From NCBI RefSeq assembly GCF_900101885.1, contig NZ_FNAN01000003.1, positions 372,001-436,000 of the forward strand: a DNA stretch of 64,000 nucleotides. The letters run 5' to 3'. Position 1 is the first letter of the stretch; each line of letters begins with the position of its first letter. Positions 16,906 through 25,993 of the stretch are shown here, piece after piece. The DNA comes from Dyadobacter soli (GTDB taxonomy: Bacteria; Bacteroidota; Bacteroidia; Cytophagales; Spirosomataceae). The notes under the pieces are model-generated. The model searched no databases. It saw only the letters and a list, made by a program, of their open reading frames with translations, and had not been told where the DNA came from. Both the position numbers and the translations under genes were made by a program.

Positions 16906-18570
16906 ATGAAAGAGAGCTACGTCATTGGTATCGACTTCGGTACCGATTCTGTGAGGGCATTGGTGGTCAATGCGAATACGGGTGAGCAGGTTGGGACGGC
17001 CGTGCAGGAGTATCCCCGGTGGAAGCAGGGTAAGTACTGCGATGCGGGCGTTTCGCAATTCCGGCAGCACCCGCTGGATTACCTGGAAAGTCTGGAAAAT
17101 GCAGTCCTTAACGCACTCGACCAGGCACCGCCGGCTCTTCGGCAGCAAGTGCGGGGCATTTCGGTGGATACTACCGGCTCTACGCCCGTGGCGGTGGACA
17201 GCAACGGCACTCCGCTGGCATTACTGCCCGAGTTTGCCGAGAATCCGAATGGTATGTTTGTCCTTTGGAAAGACCATACCGCCAATGCGGAAGCCGAGGA
17301 GATCAACCGGCTGGCGCATTCGTATGATATTGATTTTACCAAATATGTAGGCGGAATCTATTCGTCGGAATGGTTTTGGGCGAAAATCCTGCGCACACTG
17401 CGCGTGGACGAGTCCGTACGCGAGCAAGCATTCTCCTGGGTGGAGCATTGCGACTGGATTTCCGCGGAGCTCACCGGCATTACCGACCCTTTACTTTTGA
17501 AACGTTCGCGCTGCGCGGCGGGCCATAAAGCGCTCTGGCACCAGGAATTCGACGGGTTGCCATCCAATGCATTCTTCAAGGAACTCGATCCGCTGCTCGA
17601 CGGTCTCCGTGACCGGCTTTTTACCGATACTGCCACTTCCGACGAGCCGATGGGTACCATTTCGGAAAAATGGTCGCAGAAATTGGGCATTCCCGCAGAC
17701 GTAGTCATAGGCGTGGGCGCATTCGACGCACATATGGGCGCGGTGGGCGCGCTGATCGAACCGTATTCCTTATGTAAGGTAGTGGGCACTTCCACCTGCG
17801 ATATGCTGGTGGCGCCGAACGACGAAGTAGGGCATTTGCTGATTAAAGGTATTTGCGGGCAGGTCGACGGTTCCATTGTGCCCGGTATGCTGGGAATGGA
17901 AGCGGGGCAGTCGGCTTTCGGGGATATCTATGCGTGGTTTTCGAAACTGATCATCGAACCCGTGCGGACATTGCTCGGAGAAGAGGAAGCTGCTCAACTT
18001 TCTAAAAAACTTATCCCGCATCTCGCCGAACAAGCGGCGAAGTTGCCGGTAACCGAAAAAGACATTATCGCTATCGACTGGCTGAACGGCCGTCGCACGC
18101 CCGACGCGAAGCATACACTGAAAGGCGGCTTGCTGGGCCTGAACCTCGCAAGCGACAGTGCACGTATTTTCAAAGCTTTGGTGGAGGCTACCGCGTATGG
18201 TTCCAAGGCTATCGTCGAACGCTTCCGCAGCGAAGGCGTACCGATCCACCAGGTGATTGCGATCGGCGGGGTAGCGAAGAAATCCGCATTCGTGATGCAG
18301 ACGCTCGCGGATGTGCTCAATATGCCTATTAAGGTAGCGGCCTCGGAACAGGCTTGCGCATTGGGTGCGGCCATGTTCGCGTCGGTGGCGGCAGGTGTGC
18401 ATCCGGGCCTGCAGGAAGCGCAGGAGGCAATGAGTTCCGGTTTCGACGCCGTGTACCAGCCGCGTGAAGCGCAGTCGGCGGTTTATCAGCAGCTTTATCA
18501 GAAATACCTCGAAGCAGGCGCTTACATCGAAAACGAATTTTTACAAAAAGCACATTTACAACTTACCTGA
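16906..18570 (+). CDS. araB: L-ribulokinase
   Basis: FGGY-family sugar kinase of 554 residues that phosphorylates L-ribulose to L-ribulose 5-phosphate in the cytoplasm. The N-terminal phosphate loop reads [15 protein letters not shown]; the [16 protein letters not shown] and [10 protein letters not shown] segments are AraB-like; the C-terminal FGGY signature region is [14 protein letters not shown] followed by [12 protein letters not shown]. Length matches AraB proteins. First of three genes araB-araA-araD; its TGA overlaps the araA ATG by one base, indicating translational coupling. Confidence 0.95.
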   Translation: MKESYVIGIDFGTDSVRALVVNANTGEQVGTAVQEYPRWKQGKYCDAGVSQFRQHPLDYLESLENAVLNALDQAPPALRQQVRGISVDTTGSTPVAVDSNGTPLALLPEFAENPNGMFVLWKDHTANAEAEEINRLAHSYDIDFTKYVGGIYSSEWFWAKILRTLRVDESVREQAFSWVEHCDWISAELTGITDPLLLKRSRCAAGHKALWHQEFDGLPSNAFFKELDPLLDGLRDRLFTDTATSDEPMGTISEKWSQKLGIPADVVIGVGAFDAHMGAVGALIEPYSLCKVVGTSTCDMLVAPNDEVGHLLIKGICGQVDGSIVPGMLGMEAGQSAFGDIYAWFSKLIIEPVRTLLGEEEAAQLSKKLIPHLAEQAAKLPVTEKDIIAIDWLNGRRTPDAKHTLKGGLLGLNLASDSARIFKALVEATAYGSKAIVERFRSEGVPIHQVIAIGGVAKKSAFVMQTLADVLNMPIKVAASEQACALGAAMFASVAAGVHPGLQEAQEAMSSGFDAVYQPREAQSAVYQQLYQKYLEAGAYIENEFLQKAHLQLT

Positions 18571-20060
18571 TGCTTGATTTAAAACAGTTTGAAGTCTGGT
18601 TTATCACCGGAAGCCAGCATTTGTACGGCGAGGAGACGCTCCGCCAGGTCGATGAGCATTCAACGATCATCGCCCGCCACCTCGACGAAGCGCCGCAGGT
18701 ACCTGTGCGGGTGGTTTTCAAACCGGTAGTCAAATCACCGGACGAAATTTACAATATCATCCAGGCGGCCAACAGCGCCGTCAATTGCATTGGTATCATA
18801 GCCTGGATGCACACCTTTTCTCCCGCCAAAATGTGGATCCGCGGCTTGCAGATCCTGCAAAAGCCACTTTTACATTTGCATACCCAATACAACCGCGACA
18901 TTCCCTGGGCGGAAATAGATATGGATTTCATGAACCTGAACCAGTCGGCGCATGGCGACCGCGAGTTTGGCTTCATGATGACGCGTATGCGCCTGAACCG
19001 TAAGGTGATCGTCGGGCATTGGCAACAGGAGCATGTGGTGGAAGGCGTGGGTCAATGGGCGAGGGTCGCGGCCGGCCGGCATGACCTGAAAGGCGCGAAA
19101 TTCGTCCGTTTTGGGGACAATATGCGTGAAGTGGCCGTAACGGACGGTGACAAGGTCGCGGCGGAAATGACTTTCGGGTTCTCCATAAACACCTACGCGG
19201 TAGGCGATCTGGTAGCGGTGATCAACCAGGTTTCGGATGCTGAGATAACGGCAGTGACCGACGAATATAGCGATGTATACCAACTCGCGTCCGGGTTGGA
19301 AAATGGCGGACAGCGCCACCAGGCCTTGCGCGACGCCGCGAAAATAGAGTTGGGTTTGAAATACTTCCTCCGCGACGGCAATTTCAAAGGTTATACCAAT
19401 ACTTTCGAAGACCTGCACGGCATGAAGCAGTTGCCGGGCATTGGGTCGCAACGCATGATGGCGGCAGGCTACGGCTACGCAGGCGAGGGCGACTGGAAGA
19501 CGTCGGCGATGGTACGCGCATTGAAAGTAATGGCGAGTGGCTTGCCGGGCGGTAACTCGTTTATGGAGGATTACACTTATCATTTTAACCCTTCCAATAA
19601 TTTGGTACTCGGCTCGCATATGCTGGAAATCTGTCCGAGCATTGCAAAAGGCAAGCCGTCGGTGGAAGTTCATGCATTGGGAATAGGAGGGAAGGACGAC
19701 CCTGTGCGCCTGGTGTTCAATGCACCGGCGGGACCGGCATTGAACGTCTCGCTCGTGGATATGGGCAACCGTTTCCGCCTGCTTGTGAACGAGGTGGAGG
19801 CCGTCGACGCGACCGAGCAACTGCCGAAACTGCCCGTTGCACGGGTGCTTTGGAAGCCGCAGCCGGATATGCAGACGGGCTGTGCAGCCTGGATTTATGC
19901 AGGAGGTGCGCATCATACCGCATTCAGTCAGAACCTTACGACAGAACACATTGAAACCTTCGCCGAAATGGTGGGCGTAGAGCTGGTCGTGATTGATAAA
20001 AATACCACGCTGCGCCAGCTGAAAAACGAGCTGCGTTGGAGCGAAGCCTATTACAGATAA
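18570..20060 (+). CDS. araA: L-arabinose isomerase
   Basis: Converts L-arabinose to L-ribulose; 496 residues, full length. The N-terminal signature [20 protein letters not shown] is diagnostic. The expected metal ligands are visible as Glu in YAGEGDWK, Glu in FMEDYTYHF, His in [10 protein letters not shown] and His in [10 protein letters not shown]. The ATG shares its A with the last base of the araB stop, and araD begins six bases after the stop. Confidence 0.97.
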   Translation: MLDLKQFEVWFITGSQHLYGEETLRQVDEHSTIIARHLDEAPQVPVRVVFKPVVKSPDEIYNIIQAANSAVNCIGIIAWMHTFSPAKMWIRGLQILQKPLLHLHTQYNRDIPWAEIDMDFMNLNQSAHGDREFGFMMTRMRLNRKVIVGHWQQEHVVEGVGQWARVAAGRHDLKGAKFVRFGDNMREVAVTDGDKVAAEMTFGFSINTYAVGDLVAVINQVSDAEITAVTDEYSDVYQLASGLENGGQRHQALRDAAKIELGLKYFLRDGNFKGYTNTFEDLHGMKQLPGIGSQRMMAAGYGYAGEGDWKTSAMVRALKVMASGLPGGNSFMEDYTYHFNPSNNLVLGSHMLEICPSIAKGKPSVEVHALGIGGKDDPVRLVFNAPAGPALNVSLVDMGNRFRLLVNEVEAVDATEQLPKLPVARVLWKPQPDMQTGCAAWIYAGGAHHTAFSQNLTTEHIETFAEMVGVELVVIDKNTTLRQLKNELRWSEAYYR

Positions 20061-20066
20061 TCCGAA

Positions 20067-20771
20067 ATGTCGAAATATCAATATCTCAAAGAGCAGGTTT
20101 ACGAGGCCAATATGGAAATCCCGCGGGAGGAACTGGCCATCGTGACCTTTGGTAATGTAAGCGGTATCGACCGGGCCGCGGGTGTGGTGGGGATCAAGCC
20201 CAGCGGGGTTCCTTACAGTCGTTTGAAAGTAGAAGACATTGTGATCGTTGACCTTGACAATGTGCTGGTAGAGGGTAATATGAGGCCGTCTTCGGATACC
20301 AAAACGCATACTTTGCTTTACAAAAGCTTTCCCACGATCGGGGGCGTGTGTCATACGCATTCTACGTACGCGGTGGCGTGGGCGCAGGCGATCCGGCCCA
20401 TTCCGAACCTCGGTACTACGCATGCGGATCATTTGACGTGTGCCATACCCGTCACCGAAGTAATGTCCGACGAAATGATCCAGCGCGATTACGAACTCGA
20501 AACCGGTAACCAGATCCTCGACCTGTTTGGCAGGGAAAAACTAAGTTATGAAGAGGTAGAAATGGTGCTGGTGGCTTGCCACGGGCCATTTACCTGGGGA
20601 AAAGACCCGGCTAAGGCCATTTACAATTCTATCGTTTTAGAAGAAATCGCCAAAATGGCCTACCTGACGTTGCAGATCAACCCTGCCGCGGCGGCGATCA
20701 AGCAGAGCCTTTGCGACAAGCATTATTTCAGAAAGCACGGGAAGGATGCCTATTACGGGCAGGGCTGCTAG
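20067..20771 (+). CDS. araD: L-ribulose-5-phosphate 4-epimerase
   Basis: Class II aldolase-fold epimerase of 234 residues that makes D-xylulose 5-phosphate, the last step into the pentose phosphate pathway. Visible family motifs: TFGNVSGIDRAAGVVGIKPS near the N-terminus, zinc-binding HTHSTYAVAWAQA, and ACHGPFTWGKDP. Last gene of the arabinose operon in this window; no arabinose transporter follows. The stop overlaps by three bases the end of a small minus-strand gene. Confidence 0.95.
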   Translation: MSKYQYLKEQVYEANMEIPREELAIVTFGNVSGIDRAAGVVGIKPSGVPYSRLKVEDIVIVDLDNVLVEGNMRPSSDTKTHTLLYKSFPTIGGVCHTHSTYAVAWAQAIRPIPNLGTTHADHLTCAIPVTEVMSDEMIQRDYELETGNQILDLFGREKLSYEEVEMVLVACHGPFTWGKDPAKAIYNSIVLEEIAKMAYLTLQINPAAAAIKQSLCDKHYFRKHGKDAYYGQGC

Positions 20772-20920
20772 TTCTTTTTCGAAGAGCTCCGGCGGCTGGC
20801 GATATTGCGCATTTGCTGCAACGCCTCCTGGCGGGTCATCGCTTTTTCATTAGACTTGGCTTCTTCGATGGCGTCTTTGGAAAAACGGCCTTTAAGCAGG
20901 TTGAAAATCGTGAAAATCAT
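20768..20920 (-). CDS. Small basic protein, 50 residues, unrecognised
   Basis: An open frame from the ATG complementary to 20918-20920 encodes MIFTIFNLLKGRF at its start and a charged helix (KDAIEEAKSNEKAMTRQEALQQMRN) ending in a basic Ser/Lys tail. It is convergent with araD, overlapping its stop. Codon use looks coding (G/C-rich third positions like the neighbours). Similar short proteins are common in Cytophagales (recollection, not checked). Function unknown. Confidence 0.55.
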   Translation of the reverse strand: MIFTIFNLLKGRFSKDAIEEAKSNEKAMTRQEALQQMRNIASRRSSSKKN

Positions 20921-20983
20921 ACTGATACTGGTAAGCAGGGGAAATACCCGTTAATATACCAAACTTAACAAAGAACGCGCTAA

Positions 20984-21022
20984 AAAGAAAGAGCTGCCGG
21001 TGTTCCCATTCACCGGCAGCTC
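20984..21022 (-). terminator. Terminator of the 62-residue gene
   Basis: GAGCTGCCGGTG (20991-21002) and CACCGGCAGCTC (21011-21022) pair perfectly over 12 bases around an 8-base loop. On the minus strand it is followed by TTTCTTTTTAG, so it ends the gene at 21065-21253. Confidence 0.8.
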
Positions 21023-21064
21023 AAATCATAAAACGTTGAGTATAATGAGTGCTTTTTTTGCAAA

Positions 21065-21253
21065 TCAGGACAGAGCCTCTTTGCGTAATTTTCTTCCTGG
21101 GTGAAATTCGTCCTGGATCCAGCGTACAAAATTGTGGGAATTTGTTTTGTAAATCTCCATTGACAAGGGCTTGATGCCGCTGAACTCAACCTCTCTAACG
21201 TACTGTGCGTGCAATTTCAAAATCTCGGCCAGGGTTTTGCTATCAGTTTTCAT
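21065..21253 (-). CDS. Small hypothetical protein, 62 residues
   Basis: Short charged protein (starts MKTDSKTLAEILKLHAQYV; later NSHNFVRWIQDEFHPGRK). No signal peptide or membrane segment. Followed 43 bases later by a perfect 12-base terminator hairpin, which supports expression. Not recognised; the Trp/Phe/Arg-rich centre could be a protein or nucleic-acid contact. Confidence 0.6.
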   Translation of the reverse strand: MKTDSKTLAEILKLHAQYVREVEFSGIKPLSMEIYKTNSHNFVRWIQDEFHPGRKLRKEALS

Positions 21254-21645
21254 TAAACATTGTGTTAAGGTTTACACTGGTTGTTGGTGAGTTTGCAATA
21301 AGAACGTACCCGGCTGTTCATAAAATCTTTTAATATTTAAAAAATTATATTATTGATTCGAAAGCTTATAGTATGGTCCAGAAAACAGCATTCCTGCGGC
21401 GCACTATTTCAGACAACGGCCGTGCAGATTGTTACATTATTGGACAGTTTGTGGAGGTATACCTAAATTCACTGGTCAGCTTATCAGCTTGACAATCAAC
21501 AGGTAGAGAGGTGTTTTGGTAGATAGCTCCTCAAATATGTGCATAAAAGGCCTTTTCTGGTCACACACGATGGCGGCGATGGGCAGGATGCTGTTTTGAT
21601 CAGTCCACCTAATTAACTATCCTAAAAAAATTATACTACATGTAC
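21254..21645. other. 392-base intergenic gap, no gene supported
   Basis: Upstream region of the 62-residue gene and tail of the signalling operon. Contains an AT-rich stretch (about 21320-21370) and a weak plus-strand frame of 39 codons (21373-21492) that has no supporting context. No hairpin or repeat stood out. Confidence 0.5.
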
Positions 21646-22035
21646 TTAGATTGCCAGCTTCTTTTTAAGGAAAGGAATTTCTAGTGGCTTGGGGAGAAGA
21701 TCTATTATATGATGGCTCGCTTTGGCTTTTTCAATGTCCCGGGTGTCGATGGTGGACGATAGCATGAATATCCGGACCTTCTGGCGGAGCGATTCCGGGA
21801 GCTGGTCGAATTCATCGATGAACTCGAAGCCGTTCATGTCGGGCATTTGCAGGTCGAGCAGAATAATGATGTCCGGGAGGCTTTCGGCCTGGCCGATGAG
21901 GTGTTTGAGGGCGTCGCGTGCCGAGTTGAAGGTTCTGACTGAATTGGTAATCCCGCTTTTGATCAATAACTTTTCGTAGATGAACAGATCGAATGCGCTG
22001 TCATCTATCAAGAAGAAGTTAAGCAGTGGCTCCAT
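21646..22035 (-). CDS. Stand-alone response-regulator receiver
   Basis: Single receiver (REC) domain of 129 residues with no output domain. Acid pocket at Asp11-Asp12, phospho-acceptor Asp61 in LLDLQMPDMNGFEF, switch Ser/Thr in MLSSTID, and the conserved Lys in LLPKPLE. It lies six bases after the stop of the receiver-kinase gene, as the last gene of a five-gene operon. Probably a phosphate sink or a protein-protein output in the relay. Confidence 0.92.
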   Translation of the reverse strand: MEPLLNFFLIDDSAFDLFIYEKLLIKSGITNSVRTFNSARDALKHLIGQAESLPDIIILLDLQMPDMNGFEFIDEFDQLPESLRQKVRIFMLSSTIDTRDIEKAKASHHIIDLLPKPLEIPFLKKKLAI

Positions 22036-22041
22036 GTCGGG

Positions 22042-23133
22042 TTATATGTTAATAGAAGGAATGTTGATTTCAAAAATACTGCCCTGTCCGACTTTTGAAG
22101 TTACGCTGATTTCCCCGCCCAATTTCGCGATCGCCTCGTGTACAATGTAAAGTCCTATCCCTGAGCCGCTGTTGGTAGCGCCCGCGCGGTAAAACATTTT
22201 GAAAATTTTGTCCTGATCCGACTCTTTGATACCCGTCCCGTTGTCTTCGACGATGATCTTCGCATCCGTATCCGTTGATTGCACGGTCAGATGAACAAAC
22301 GGATGGCTCTTGGCCTTATCCTGGAATTTGATCGCGTTGTTGATAAGGTTATTGAAAATGATACGCAGCTTCATCACATCGGAATGGAATATGCCGTCCT
22401 GGCGGATGTCCGTCGTCATTTTCAGGTTGCCGTATTCGGGCAGATATTGAATCGTGGCCTGCACCTCGGTTACCAGCTCCTCGAAGCTGATGTCCGTCAC
22501 GACAGGGACGCCGCGCGCATTTTTGTAGTAGTCTATGATATTGATAATGAACGTGTCCAGCTTTTTCACCGACTGCCGGATCAGTTCAAGGTATTCGTTC
22601 TGTGACTTCACGTCGTCTTCCAGCAATGCGAGGTTCACAATGCCGAGTACCGACATCAGCGGCGCGCGCAGGTCGTGCGAGGCGCTGTACACAAACTTGT
22701 CGAGTTCTTCGTTCGCCTTTTGCAGCTCGATATTCCGCTGTTTCAGGTCCTCGCGGGTCTTGTAAATATCATAAGCATTGGAAATGGCATTCTCTACATA
22801 ATTATAGTCCCACGGTTTATCGATAAACCTGAAAACCTCCCCTTTGTTGATCGCATCGATCGCCGCACCGATGTCGGTGTGCCCGGTAATGAGGATACGG
22901 ATCGGTTTCGGGAACTTGGTTCTGATCTTTTCAAAGAATTGTACACCCGTCATTACCGGCATCCGCTGGTCGGCCAGGATGATGCAGAAGTCCTTTTCGT
23001 CCAGCATTTGCTCTGCTTCCAGCACAGAGGAAGTAATCGTGATATCGTACTGCTTGCGGAAAGAAGCTTTGAACGAATGCAGGTTGTGCTCCTCGTCGTC
23101 AATGTACAGAATGGTTATAGCTTTATCGCTCAT
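22042..23133 (-). CDS. Receiver-histidine kinase hybrid (REC-HisKA-HATPase)
   Basis: Cytoplasmic protein of 363 residues: N-terminal receiver (about 5-120, phospho-Asp55 in ILADQRMPVMTGV, conserved KPWD), coiled linker, HisKA with phospho-His153 in SASHDLRAPLMSVLG, and HATPase_c with N box NNLINNAIKF, G1 VEDNGTGI, G2 GSGIGLYIVHE. No membrane segment, so it must be driven by another kinase. Its ATG overlaps the stop of the 7TM kinase by four bases. Its receiver is closely similar to the orphan receiver at 28677-29141. Confidence 0.94.
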   Translation of the reverse strand: MSDKAITILYIDDEEHNLHSFKASFRKQYDITITSSVLEAEQMLDEKDFCIILADQRMPVMTGVQFFEKIRTKFPKPIRILITGHTDIGAAIDAINKGEVFRFIDKPWDYNYVENAISNAYDIYKTREDLKQRNIELQKANEELDKFVYSASHDLRAPLMSVLGIVNLALLEDDVKSQNEYLELIRQSVKKLDTFIINIIDYYKNARGVPVVTDISFEELVTEVQATIQYLPEYGNLKMTTDIRQDGIFHSDVMKLRIIFNNLINNAIKFQDKAKSHPFVHLTVQSTDTDAKIIVEDNGTGIKESDQDKIFKMFYRAGATNSGSGIGLYIVHEAIAKLGGEISVTSKVGQGSIFEINIPSINI

Positions 23134-25307
23134 TGAAAATCAGGGATTGGGCGTGCTTTTTTTTTAACAGGCAGTGTGATCAAAAATTCTGTTCCTTCTC
23201 CTACTTCCGTGTTTACTTGAATGTTACCGCTATGAACTTCGATAATTTTAAAGACAATTGAAAGCCCGAGCCCGGTACCGTCGCCTACCTGTTTGGTGGT
23301 GAAGAATGGTTCGAAAATCTTGGCGCGGACTTCCGGCGTCATACCCGGCCCATTGTCGCGAATGGATATGGCCACCGTTTCTGGGTCTTTCAACCAGGAC
23401 CTTACCCAGATCGTCGGCGTTTTGCCTTCTTTTTTTTCCTTTTGTAGTGCGTAAATCGAGTTGGTCAGGATGTTCATAAATACCTGATTAAGCTTGCCTG
23501 CATAGCATTCGATGCTCGGGATGTTTCCCAACTCCTTCACGAGCGTGATCGCATTCCCCATCTGATAGTTGAGGATAATGAGTGTGGACTCGATTCCCTC
23601 GTTGATATTGACGAGGTTGAGGTCGGTTTCATCCACCCGTGAGAATATTTTCAAACCCTTCACGATTTCTACGGTCCGGTGGGCGCCGTCTTCCATGCCT
23701 TTCAGCAGGGTGCCGAGCTCGGTTTTGAGGTAGTCCAGGTCGAGGTCCTCTTTCAGCCGTTCGATCTCTTCCACTTTCCCGTGAAGCCCTTCGATCGAAT
23801 CGATTTCCCTGATGCCGTCGTAAGAATCGAGGATTTCCAGTACGTCGTCAATATCCCTTCTCAGCGGCCTGATATTGGAGCTTACGAAGTTGATCGGGTT
23901 GTTGATTTCGTGTGCGATACCCGCGGTAAGCTGACCGAGCGAGGCCATTTTTTCGGAGTCGATGAGCTGCGTCTGGGCGTCTTTCAGCTTGGTCAGCGTC
24001 AGGTTAAGCTCCGTGTTGGCAAACTGTAATTCGGCAGTTCTTTCGTTCACGCTTTTTTCAAGGAAAGCATTTTGTTCCAAAATGATTTTTTCGTTCTCCA
24101 TTGAAATACGAAGTGCCTGGGCCTGCGAAGCTTCTTTCTCTTTTTTCAGAATGTTGATTTTATCTGCAAGTGCAAAAGATAGCAAAATTACTTCTATGGT
24201 CGCCCCCACCTGCTGGGTGTAATTTGTGAACATGTTGTAAGGCAGGAGGTTGAGGTTCCGCAGGGTGTACAGCACAATGCCGATCAGGAACATGGTCCAT
24301 GCCACCAGATAAAATTTGGCAGGACGGTAACCTTTGAATGAAAGCTGGATCGCGACAGCCAGTACCAGCACGCAAGCCGCTACGCCGGTGACGTCGATGA
24401 CCCGGTAGCTGAGCCTTTGCATGCCCAGCAGGTTAAAGAGAATTGCAAACCCGTAGGAGACGAAAATGAGCGACAATATTTTATGCATTACCGGCGAATT
24501 TTCCCTGCTATGAAGGAAATTCTGCATAAATAACACGGCAAAACTGCCTGCCAGTGACGGGAATATGCGGATGGCGTATACGTTGAACTCCGGGAAGTCG
24601 GGCCAGATGTATTTGAACGTGTAGCCCATGATGGTCGTCTGCGTCAACCCAATGAAAAGGATATAGAGAACGTAGTACAAATAGCTTTTTTCCCGGATCG
24701 AAAAGTACAGGAAGAAGTTATAAAGCATCATTACCGTGAGGATACCCATCTGAATCCCTGCAATGACCTCGTTCTTCAATGCAAACCGGAAGAAATCCAT
24801 TTCATTCCGCACAATCAGCGGAAGTACCATCTGCTCGCTTCCGAGGATTTTGAGGTAGTATGTTTTCGATTTTCCCGGCTGAATATTCAGTTTGAACACC
24901 GTATTCTGGTGCTGTACTTCCCGGGCGGAGAAAGGTTCGTTCAGCGAGATGGTTTGCTGCCAGACCTTACCGTCTTCTTCATTGTAAATTGTGCTGAAAT
25001 CAATGCGCGCGTTGGCAAGCTCGAAAAAAATATTGGGATCGTCTGTGTCATTCCTCAGCGTGAACCTGATCCAGAAAGCGGAATTACTGAGGCCGAAATT
25101 GGGTGTCTGCTCATCATTGGGGACAAAGTGGCCGGAAGCCCTTACCTGCTGGAAAGTCATGGTACCCAGCGAGTCTTCAAGAATGTCTACATGCTGACCA
25201 ATGGAGATATCGGTACCCGAAAAGACCACTTCGCTGGCATAGGATATGCTCCCGGAAACCAGCAAGGCAAATAGCAGAAACCAGATTCTGTAAAATTTTA
25301 TAGCCAT
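23130..25307 (-). CDS. 7TMR-DISM membrane sensor histidine kinase
   Basis: Sensor kinase of 725 residues. Signal peptide (1-24), extracellular DISMED2-type beta domain (about 30-165), seven membrane helices (about 182-382), coiled coil (about 385-450), HisKA with phospho-His466 in [16 protein letters not shown], and HATPase_c with IRDNGPGM and GTGLGLSIV, ending [15 protein letters not shown]2 domains are thought to bind carbohydrates or other small ligands. The gene starts inside the end of the GNAT-like gene (10-base overlap) and its stop overlaps the next kinase, so sensing and putative synthesis are translationally linked. Confidence 0.94.
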   Translation of the reverse strand: MAIKFYRIWFLLFALLVSGSISYASEVVFSGTDISIGQHVDILEDSLGTMTFQQVRASGHFVPNDEQTPNFGLSNSAFWIRFTLRNDTDDPNIFFELANARIDFSTIYNEEDGKVWQQTISLNEPFSAREVQHQNTVFKLNIQPGKSKTYYLKILGSEQMVLPLIVRNEMDFFRFALKNEVIAGIQMGILTVMMLYNFFLYFSIREKSYLYYVLYILFIGLTQTTIMGYTFKYIWPDFPEFNVYAIRIFPSLAGSFAVLFMQNFLHSRENSPVMHKILSLIFVSYGFAILFNLLGMQRLSYRVIDVTGVAACVLVLAVAIQLSFKGYRPAKFYLVAWTMFLIGIVLYTLRNLNLLPYNMFTNYTQQVGATIEVILLSFALADKINILKKEKEASQAQALRISMENEKIILEQNAFLEKSVNERTAELQFANTELNLTLTKLKDAQTQLIDSEKMASLGQLTAGIAHEINNPINFVSSNIRPLRRDIDDVLEILDSYDGIREIDSIEGLHGKVEEIERLKEDLDLDYLKTELGTLLKGMEDGAHRTVEIVKGLKIFSRVDETDLNLVNINEGIESTLIILNYQMGNAITLVKELGNIPSIECYAGKLNQVFMNILTNSIYALQKEKKEGKTPTIWVRSWLKDPETVAISIRDNGPGMTPEVRAKIFEPFFTTKQVGDGTGLGLSIVFKIIEVHSGNIQVNTEVGEGTEFLITLPVKKKARPIPDFQ

Positions 25308-25990
25308 GTAGCGATATCATAAATGATTGTCAATTCTCCCCTGCGCCCATTTTCGGTCACCGTTTGCTTTGGATTTTTTCTCAGGCTAAAAATCAATTCC
25401 CTTTCCTCGTCCGTTGCGACAGGCAAATTCACCAGGTCGCGTGCGATGAGCGAGGTGGCGATGAGCCCTTCTTTGGGATAGTAGAACGTTCCATTGTTTC
25501 CCAGGTCTTTGAGGATTTCAAAACCGATCCGCTCGCTCATCAGCAATGTGATCGGAGAGCATAGCGCCAGCAGATTTTTAATCCCCACGAGGCCGGAAAC
25601 AGCCATCGCGATCCTGCACAGGTATAAGCTCCCTATCCCGTAGCCGGCTACTTCCCTTGAATTAAAAAGGCCGCAGAATTCGGCTACATTGTAATCGCCT
25701 ATGGCGTCCACGTAGCTGTAAATCTTTTTGTCGATTTTCGCGATAGCATCTTCCATCGGCAATTTCAGATTCGGGGAGCGGACCTGCACACGGGTACCAC
25801 CGTATATCTTGCTGCCATCTTCCGATTCAACGATCAGCACATACGTATTAGGATCTTCGAGCCAGTTGTGTACGGCCGAAGTAACCTGTTTTATACCGTA
25901 AGCCTCTAATACTTTTCGGTGGCCATCTGCGTATCTGAGACTGGTCTCAATGTCGTCTGACGCGCGGTATCCTTTAATGCGAGCTACCAT
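25298..25990 (-). CDS. GNAT-like acyltransferase, possibly of the autoinducer-synthase/FeeM type
   Basis: Soluble protein of 230 residues. The pattern of a long N-terminal half with VLIVESEDGSKIYGGTRVQV (central strands of the acetyl-CoA fold), then GYGIGSLYLCRIAM (acyl-CoA-loop-like), and SERIGFEILKDLGNNGTFYYP resembles GNAT enzymes including N-acyl amino acid synthases and acyl-homoserine-lactone-synthase relatives. Assignment rests on pattern only. It lies three bases after the ThiF/nitroreductase gene and overlaps the 7TM kinase gene by ten, so the three are made together. Substrate unknown. Confidence 0.6.
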   Translation of the reverse strand: MVARIKGYRASDDIETSLRYADGHRKVLEAYGIKQVTSAVHNWLEDPNTYVLIVESEDGSKIYGGTRVQVRSPNLKLPMEDAIAKIDKKIYSYVDAIGDYNVAEFCGLFNSREVAGYGIGSLYLCRIAMAVSGLVGIKNLLALCSPITLLMSERIGFEILKDLGNNGTFYYPKEGLIATSLIARDLVNLPVATDEERELIFSLRKNPKQTVTENGRRGELTIIYDIATWL

Positions 25991-25993
25991 TTA

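Noticed and set aside
18870..20432. Long open frame (520 codons) on the minus strand opposite araA and araD
   Set aside because: It lies fully antisense to well-supported arabinose genes; the His/Arg-rich product has no family features and arises from the codon bias of araA.
21373..21492. Possible 39-codon plus-strand frame in the gap after the signalling operon
   Set aside because: No promoter, terminator or recognisable composition; length is near chance expectation.
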